64,000 nucleotides of DNA from NCBI GenBank assembly GCA_021904315.1, contig CM038908.1, positions 14,590,501-14,654,500 of the forward strand, in the 5' to 3' direction. Below the pieces are notes generated by a model. The model saw only the letters and a program-made list of their open reading frames with translations. It did no database searches and had not been told where the DNA came from. A program made the translations under genes and the position numbers. Shown here one piece after another: positions 57,937 to 64,000 of the stretch (position 1 is its first letter; every line of letters starts with the position of its first letter). This DNA is from Sphagnum magellanicum (lineage: Eukaryota > Streptophyta > Sphagnopsida > Sphagnales > Sphagnaceae).

Positions 57937-58771
57937 ACCAAAATGGGTTCAATTTCAATCGGCCATAAGCATGCCAGGGGCATTCGAGAATGCCTTGACC
58001 TAGAGGTTGACCTATGTTGACCTTATACTAACATGATGTAGGGTTTGTTTGTGTCTAGATGCATCTACCGCATCATGATGAACACACAAATGCACGAACA
58101 ACCCTGCTAAATGAATTAATAATACAATTTATACATTGCTTCAATTTCACTTAAGACTACACTTTCAATTAATTATATACTTTGCATGTGATGTGATATA
58201 CGTGTTGCAACATAATTGATGTTTATTAATCATATCACAGTTGAACAAAAGTTCCAAAATAGTGAATAAATAGTTTTTGTATAGTCAAAATTTAGTGGTA
58301 TCACTAGTTGTATCATTAGGAATCATAGTTGATAATAGTTGCAAAAGAGTTGAAATTGCCAAATCTAATGGATGAAGGCAATGCATACACATTTCATGAT
58401 CATATGCATCAAGGTTGTATGGTAGTTGCCAATTATAACTCATATGCAACTTGCTCACGAAGCCAAAATAAGATTGACCACAATTGTATATATACCTTTG
58501 CATTACATTTGTATAGGGGTCCATTTTGCAATTTACATGCAACTACAATTAAAATATGTGGATGCTTGATTTGATATTTTAATTTTTAATTCCTCATATT
58601 TTCATGGAATACTTGCATATAGTTGTCTTGGATACTTAGTTACAAGGTAGTGACATTAAACTTTGGTTCATCCACATGGTGCTTCTTCCTTCACACAAAT
58701 TGCATGCCCTTCAATCTTTAAACATTTCTTGTTTCAACCATTCAAGATTACATTCCAAACAAAAAAATGAA
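57937..58771. other. Intergenic DNA with TTGCAACT-type motifs
   Basis: From about 58320 to 58660 the sequence resembles 18400-18993 (for example GTTACAAGGTAGTG against GTTGTAAGGTAGTG), so it is a decayed fragment of the 16.7-19.0 kb CACTA-like family. Frames here have no motif. Confidence 0.45.
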
Positions 58772-59574
58772 GGGTGAAAGCAAATTACGATGACCCCCTT
58801 TGGGGCACTTTTGGGTCTAATATTATAGTACATACAGTATAATTGTTCCAAAAGTATGGTATATTTGATTTTGGGTATCAATTTTGGGTTTTGGGCCTTA
58901 AAATTATTATTTTTACACAACTAATGTTATGTAATATTATTTTAAAATAATAAAAATTTTCATTATCTATATTGAAAGATCCATAAAATATTTATAGTAT
59001 ACATTGGTATAATAGGGTCACTATCTCATTTTGACTACATTAACTTTAAAGTTTCATTAATTATTAAAATAATCAATTTTAATGGAATTTTAAAAATGGC
59101 CCATTTAGTTATGCTTGCCATCTTTCATGTGAATGTGATTATTGATAAAAATTTCAATTTACCACACATTTATTGCATCTTTGTTGAAAAAACTAATTTA
59201 CTAAAATGAAAATTTTCAAATTAGTCACATGGTATCCAAACATGGTTCAAACTATGTGAAATGACATGGGTCAATATACCTTCAATTTTCATAAAGATTT
59301 TAAATCATTTAAATTGTTTTGGAGTATATTTGTGTTTTTGAGTCATAGGTACACTACATTTGTTTTCACAAACGTACTCCAATCTCTCACTATATAAAAT
59401 GAAATGAAATAAAATTTTAAAAATATCTTGCCTAGGTTATATTCTAACATAATATGAAAAAATATTGTGAAATTCTTTCAAAAGTTTGAGGTGAAATAAA
59501 TTCAAACATGCACACCCCTGGAAAGTAATACAATTTGACACCCCAAAAGGGGTCATTATAATGAGCTTTCACTT
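58772..59574. mobile_element. GGGTGAAA-end MITE, family 1, copy B
   Basis: About 803 bp. The left end is GGGTGAAAGCAAATTACGATG, seen just before CCCCCTTTGGGG; the right end AAAAGGGGTCATTATAATGA is followed by GCTTTCACTT. It shares order and motifs with copy A, for example ACACCCCTGGAAAGTAATAC. Two C-to-T changes mark the right terminus. Target duplication unclear. Confidence 0.66.
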
Positions 59575-59790
59575 TAAAGCCATGACTAGAAATAACTACC
59601 TTGAACATTAAAAACACTTAGGAAAGGAAGGCTACCTAAAATCGTAACCAATGAAATATTGATGTATGATGCAACATTAAGTATTGACAAAAATTATGAT
59701 AGTCATTGTCCACCTTCACCACTACAATGTTAGTACATATACATCCTACCTTGCCTTCTTACCACAAACCCCTACACGCTCATGTGAACA

Positions 59791-60000
59791 CACACATTGG
59801 GTATATTGAATATTATGAACCAATCAACATTAGTTAAAATCAAACACCTACATGCATGTACACACACATCGAATAGAAAATGAAAATTAAAAATTAGCCA
59901 CCACGGGTTAAAACCAAACATCTATAAACACACAAACACACCAAGTATAAAATGAAAGTTGAAAACTAGCCAACATTGGTTTTAACATTAATAAACCATT
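59791..60000. repeat. ~71-bp tandem repeat, three copies
   Basis: CACACA-T/A starts units at 59791, 59863 and 59933. Each carries GTTAAAACCAAACA-like and ATTAGCCA-like text. Confidence 0.75.
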
Positions 60001-61385
60001 AATTCTCCAATTCTACAATAAACCTTTGGTTCCATTAACATTTTTCAAAGGATTGATTTTGGTTACTTTAAAAAAATATATGGGACCCAATTTTGATTTT
60101 GGATTAATTTTTAATTAAGGGTCATTATGGTTCCAATTTTTTTTTTTTCATTTTGAAATTAGGTCAATTTTAGTTCCTAGTTCCATAACCCTTGGTTTCA
60201 ACTCCAACATCCAAAAATTGAACTCCTTGGGAAAAAAAAAATCATGTTTTTGAAAGAGTCATATTTTTTGATTTTACAAATTCACAAGATCAAAAAAAGA
60301 TTCCTTGGAAGAAAAAATATAATTTTAATGGATTATATATTTTTTCAAGGAGTTCATTTTTTGGTCTTCTAAACTTCCAAGACCAAAAAATGAAATCATT
60401 GAAAGAAAAAAATTCAACGTAGAAAAATGGATCAAAATGATTAGTAAGGCAATGAAAAGGAAAAAGACTCACTAAAACAAAAAGTTTATCATCACCATAA
60501 TCATCCCCACAATAAAAGCAAAAAAAAGGCCAACTAATGAGCAAAGTGCAAAAACATTATGAACATGCATTTAATACACAACTTACCTTGTTTACAACTC
60601 AATTGTTGGCCTAAAAGGAAACCTTAAAGGCTTGAAATGAAATTAGAGTTAGAATTTTTTTTTTTGAAAAAATCAATATGATTTCAATTTTCAATCAATC
60701 TTGGAACGAAATTAACCATAGGTTCAATTCTTGTTTCTTGTAACAATAAAACCAAGGGGATGGATTCCAATTATTTCCAATAACTAGATCCTAACTATCA
60801 AGTTTCGAATCCATTCAAGTCAAAAATTGGGACTGGATTTTCGTTAGGATCTTGGAATCGAATTAGATCCAAGCCCAAATAGTTGGGTCCATTATAGTAC
60901 CCAACCAACATCAGTTAACACCAATGGGTACATTCACAATTGGGGTGCACAAAAGGATTGTCTCGCCCCAAAATCACTGTCAAAACACTACTTTGAATGA
61001 CCACTACATTTACAAAATAATTTGTTTAAAAGCATCTTGTTTTGAAATGAGTTTTTTGAGCAACAGAAAAAATGCATTTTAAACCACTTAAAAAAATTAG
61101 ACTTTGAATATATTTTCAACAATTTATAAATCCAAAATTTTTTTCAAAAGCTCTTTCAAAATGTTCCAATTCATTTTCTAAGTCTGCATCTATCCCAATA
61201 AATTTTTAAATATTAAAAAGGGATTTACAACCAATTTTACAATCATTGGGTTAATTTTTGTTCTCAAAAATTAATTTCTTTAAGTTTTCTGATTATAAAT
61301 GACATCTTCTCAAATTAGTGAGGATTCCAACTAAGGAAAAAATCCTTTTCATTTTTATTTGAAAACCAACAATCTGTATAATTTG
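60001..61385. other. AT-rich DNA, no gene recognised
   Basis: Two GGGACCCAATTTT/AAATAGTTGGGTCC-like segments near 60085 and 60895 could be imperfect element ends, but the match is weak. Poly-A/T interrupted text dominates. Confidence 0.35.
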
Positions 61386-61995
61386 ACAAACAAAAAACCC
61401 AACTGTTGGAAACATGACTTCATGTCTTTCTCACCATTGAAGGGGACATTTGATCTCTTTCACATCCATCTAATATTGCTAGAAAACCAAAAGTTCTTGT
61501 TTAACAAGCTCTTTTGTTGGTTCAATACTCCTTATTGTTTTTTGAAAAATTTCCAAACTATTGCCATCATCCACTTTCTGGTCAACAAAACCATTGATGG
61601 ATGCAAGTGATAATAACATTTCATGAACATAGGATATAATGACATTGTATCATATTGCCACTCCTTGATCATGAACAATGAAAAAAGACACTAAGTGAAA
61701 ACTTTTAAATCTTGGGTTCAACATTAGAGCTAACATATTGTGTGTTTTTTTTTCATCAAATTTCTTCAAGAAGGAAAAAAAGTTATTAAGAACTCCACAA
61801 ACCTTTGTTTTAATGTTGGAAGCCAAACAAATTAACCCAAGTGCCACATTAGGATCCTTTTCGATTAGGGTTTGAAAAGATGGTGCATTTTTTGGTTGTT
61901 CTCTCAATTTCAAGTTGATGGAAATGGCAAAATGAAGGGCATCACTTAACAACCAATGTCCTTTAGATTGGTTTAAAACAAAGGCAAGTTATTAC
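61386..61995 (-). pseudogene. hAT transposase C-terminal relic
   Basis: The - frame from about 61995 reads GHWLLSDALHFAISINLKLR, NAPSFQTLIEKDPNVALGL, then FFSFLKKFDEKKTHNMLALM with LNPRFKSFHLVSFFIVHDQG. The pair DEKKTHNMLALML and NPRFK is typical of the region before the dimerisation domain in plant hAT proteins. After a TGA it continues in frame to about 61460 (MLLSLASINGFVDQKVDDGN). No start and no dimerisation domain are present, so this is a fragment, distinct from the 54-57 kb copy. Confidence 0.65.
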
Positions 61996-63240
61996 ATGAA
62001 CCTAAAGCTTGAGCCTAAAGCTTAAAGTTGGATCTTGGGATGGTAAAATGTCTTTTTCCCCTATACACATGTAGGTAAAACCCAAAAATTTAACCACAAA
62101 ATGAATGTTATATAATTGGTAAACCTAGAAGCAAACATGGGGATGAATGTAAGCATTCATTCTCATTATGGATGAATGATTTTTTTCATTCATCTAATGT
62201 ATGGATGAAAAAAAAATTGAATTTACATGCTTTTAATGCATAAAACTATGGATGAATGTTTTATTTTATCATTTAGTTTTTATCAATGAAATTTATTTGG
62301 TAAAATGTTTTTTTCATTAAATATTCACATACATCTTGATTAAAATGGTGGTGATTTTTTGTGATTTGGATCATTCAAACATGTCTTTAAATGTCCTCAA
62401 AAATGACTTAGGAACTGTGTCTCATTGTGTAGTTTTATTAAAAAGGACTCAACAAGATTAACAATATTTGTTCAAATTGTTCCATATTTTAACCACAAAT
62501 ACAATAAAATATGTTCTATGTGATGGCACAAATCTTTAGTATGATAAATCACCAAATTTGGTGAAATTAATGCTAGAATCTTAAATTTTTTTATAAAATG
62601 AATGCATCAATTAGGACAATCAAATTAATTTTAAAAATTACAAATCTACATTCAAAAGATATGGAAAGAAGTATAAAAGACGTGGGTGCAAAAAAAGGAC
62701 ATTATGTGATTTTTTAATAGGATTTTGGCACTCCAAATGAAAGTATGTCATTTTGGAATGTTTGAGTATTCCTACATTCCTTTCTTATTTATACTTGAAC
62801 GAAACGTTCAAATTTTGTTCAATTAATCTGAATCGTTGATTATAACATTTATTAGTAAAAACCTAAACATACATATCCCTCTTTCATTGTTTAGCATCTC
62901 AAAATATTCATTTTGTTAAATCTTTGCTTTAAGATTTAGAACACAAAACAAACAGGTGTCGTGGTTCCTATTGTGATACCCCAACCGCGAATGCACCCAA
63001 TGTGACATAGGTATATCTTTTTGCTCTAGGTATTAATCAAATATGATACCAAATATATGCATATATGCATGTCAAGTCTTACTTTTTCAAAAACCCAAAT
63101 CCCCCTTCCTACTTAGCATTTTTTGAAAGTTAACACCACCCCCTTCATCTCATAGGGGCCAATGAGTTTTTAATTTCAAATATTCATAATTAGACCCAAC
63201 CAAGGGAAAATAATTGTGTAATGTAAGGTGTCTCTCAAAA
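61996..63240. other. AT-rich intergenic DNA
   Basis: ATGGATGAATG-type short repeats appear near 62130-62250. No gene or element ends recognised. Confidence 0.4.
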
Positions 63241-63326
63241 ACCTAAATCAATAGCCTTTTTGTATTCAAGGGAGGCCACAAAAACCTAAATCAATAGCCT
63301 TTTCGTATTCAAGGGAGGCCACAGTT
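63241..63326. repeat. 43-bp tandem duplication
   Basis: ACCTAAATCAATAGCCTTTT at 63241 recurs at 63284, followed by GTATTCAAGGGAGGCCACA in both. Only one base differs, so the duplication is young. Confidence 0.94.
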
Positions 63327-64000
63327 AGATTTACATTCTAGTTCACATTTTTTTGTAGTTGTTTGGAGTTAACGAATAATTGGACTGTAGTTTGTTTAAC
63401 TTCAATAAAAACCATGACAATCACCTCGTTGAGGTTTTGTTTTGCACTCTACCTTCAAAACTTGTGATATTTTCAAATTGCCCAAAAAAAAGAACTCTTG
63501 CCTTGTAAGTTTAAAAGATTTAAGGCTTTTTGTCAAAGCTTAAAGACCTTGTAGGACATTATTAAAGACCTAGCATATGTTTTGAAGGGGTCTTCCAAAA
63601 CCTTAATAAAAGAATCTATTTGGACCCATATGGGTTTCTATTAAAGAACTAGGCATTACACCCAGGTAATCACTTACCTCCACCCCCACCTCAGAGCCAC
63701 CCTTCTTTGGGTTTCTAAGACCCAAACCCGAGCAATTCTTTTTATTTTTTATTTTCAAATAATCAGACCCAACTATGATACCCGCCCCCACACTATTAAG
63801 ACCGAAGGTATCCAATAGCTGCCCTCAACGATGAACTGGCCAGTGTGAACCAGCGTCCCAGCACCAATCAGCCCACGACAAGTGACCAACCGCGTCGTTG
63901 TGAATAATCATAGTTCTAGGACCGTGTATTTTCAACGTCAGAGCAAAAGACAATTAAGTCGTACGTTGTGGAGCAACGGTAGACGTAAACACGGCTTCCA
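63327..64000. other. AT-rich DNA rising to gene-like GC at the window edge
   Basis: From about 63780 composition becomes similar to the NAC/germin island, suggesting that another gene or its promoter begins near or past the right edge. No exon can be supported within the window. Confidence 0.4.

Noticed and set aside
60085..60900. Element bounded by GGGACCCAATTTT and AAATAGTTGGGTCC
   Set aside because: The inverted match is imperfect, no target duplication is visible, and the region is full of similar low-complexity text.
1..64000. tRNA, rRNA, CRISPR arrays, LTR pairs or bacterial-type operons
   Set aside because: None was seen. The only tRNA-like pattern is the SINE-like sequence at 41.5-41.7 kb, and no matching long terminal repeats or retrotransposon polyprotein motifs were recognised.

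Overview
The window is nuclear DNA of a land plant. A NAC-domain transcription factor (three exons with GT/AG introns) and a germin-like protein are plant families, and the rest is AT-rich DNA full of plant-type DNA transposons (hAT, CACTA, PIF/Harbinger-like) and short tandem arrays. Only about two intact protein-coding genes lie in 64 kb, so the genome is not compact. The intronless germin-like gene and the style of the relic proteins make me lean towards a seed-free plant (moss, liverwort or lycophyte). That is inference, and I cannot name the species.

Layout. 0-7.3 kb is the gene island, with visibly higher GC: a FEZ-like NAC gene on + (1599-3935) converges with a germin-like gene on - (6957-6166). 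Both have TATA-like boxes and long leaders that carry small direct repeats. 7.9-10.5 kb holds three short hAT-type MITEs with 8-bp target-site duplications. 10.9-11.6 kb has coding-like scraps and a 153-bp tandem duplication. 14.5-25.4 kb is a nested transposon graveyard. A roughly 43-bp tandem array is split by a CACTA-like element and by a 626-bp MITE, and a transposon-type reading frame is split by a 1,734-bp CACTA element whose removal rejoins the frame exactly. 26-31 kb includes a 25-base G run, a TA microsatellite and a GC-richer patch (27.0-29.0 kb) with one exon-like reading frame and a 213-bp tandem repeat. 32-44 kb contains a purine-rich tract, the third copy of a hAT MITE family, degenerate CTAC arrays, a zinc-finger exon near a 12-residue repeat exon (- strand), a hairpin-forming minisatellite, a SINE-like sequence and a perfect PIF/Harbinger-type MITE. 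45-64 kb holds another hAT-like element, palindromic CACTA-type subterminal arrays, a decayed coiled-coil/RING reading frame, and two decayed hAT transposases (54.2-57.1 kb and 61.4-62.0 kb, both - strand).

The two intact genes do not form a pathway: one encodes a nuclear regulator and the other a secreted cell-wall cupin. The most informative part of the window is its transposon stratigraphy, with eight elements (7.9-46.5 kb) delimited to the base or nearly so by terminal inverted repeats and target-site duplications. All coordinates and motifs were read by eye, and no database search was possible.
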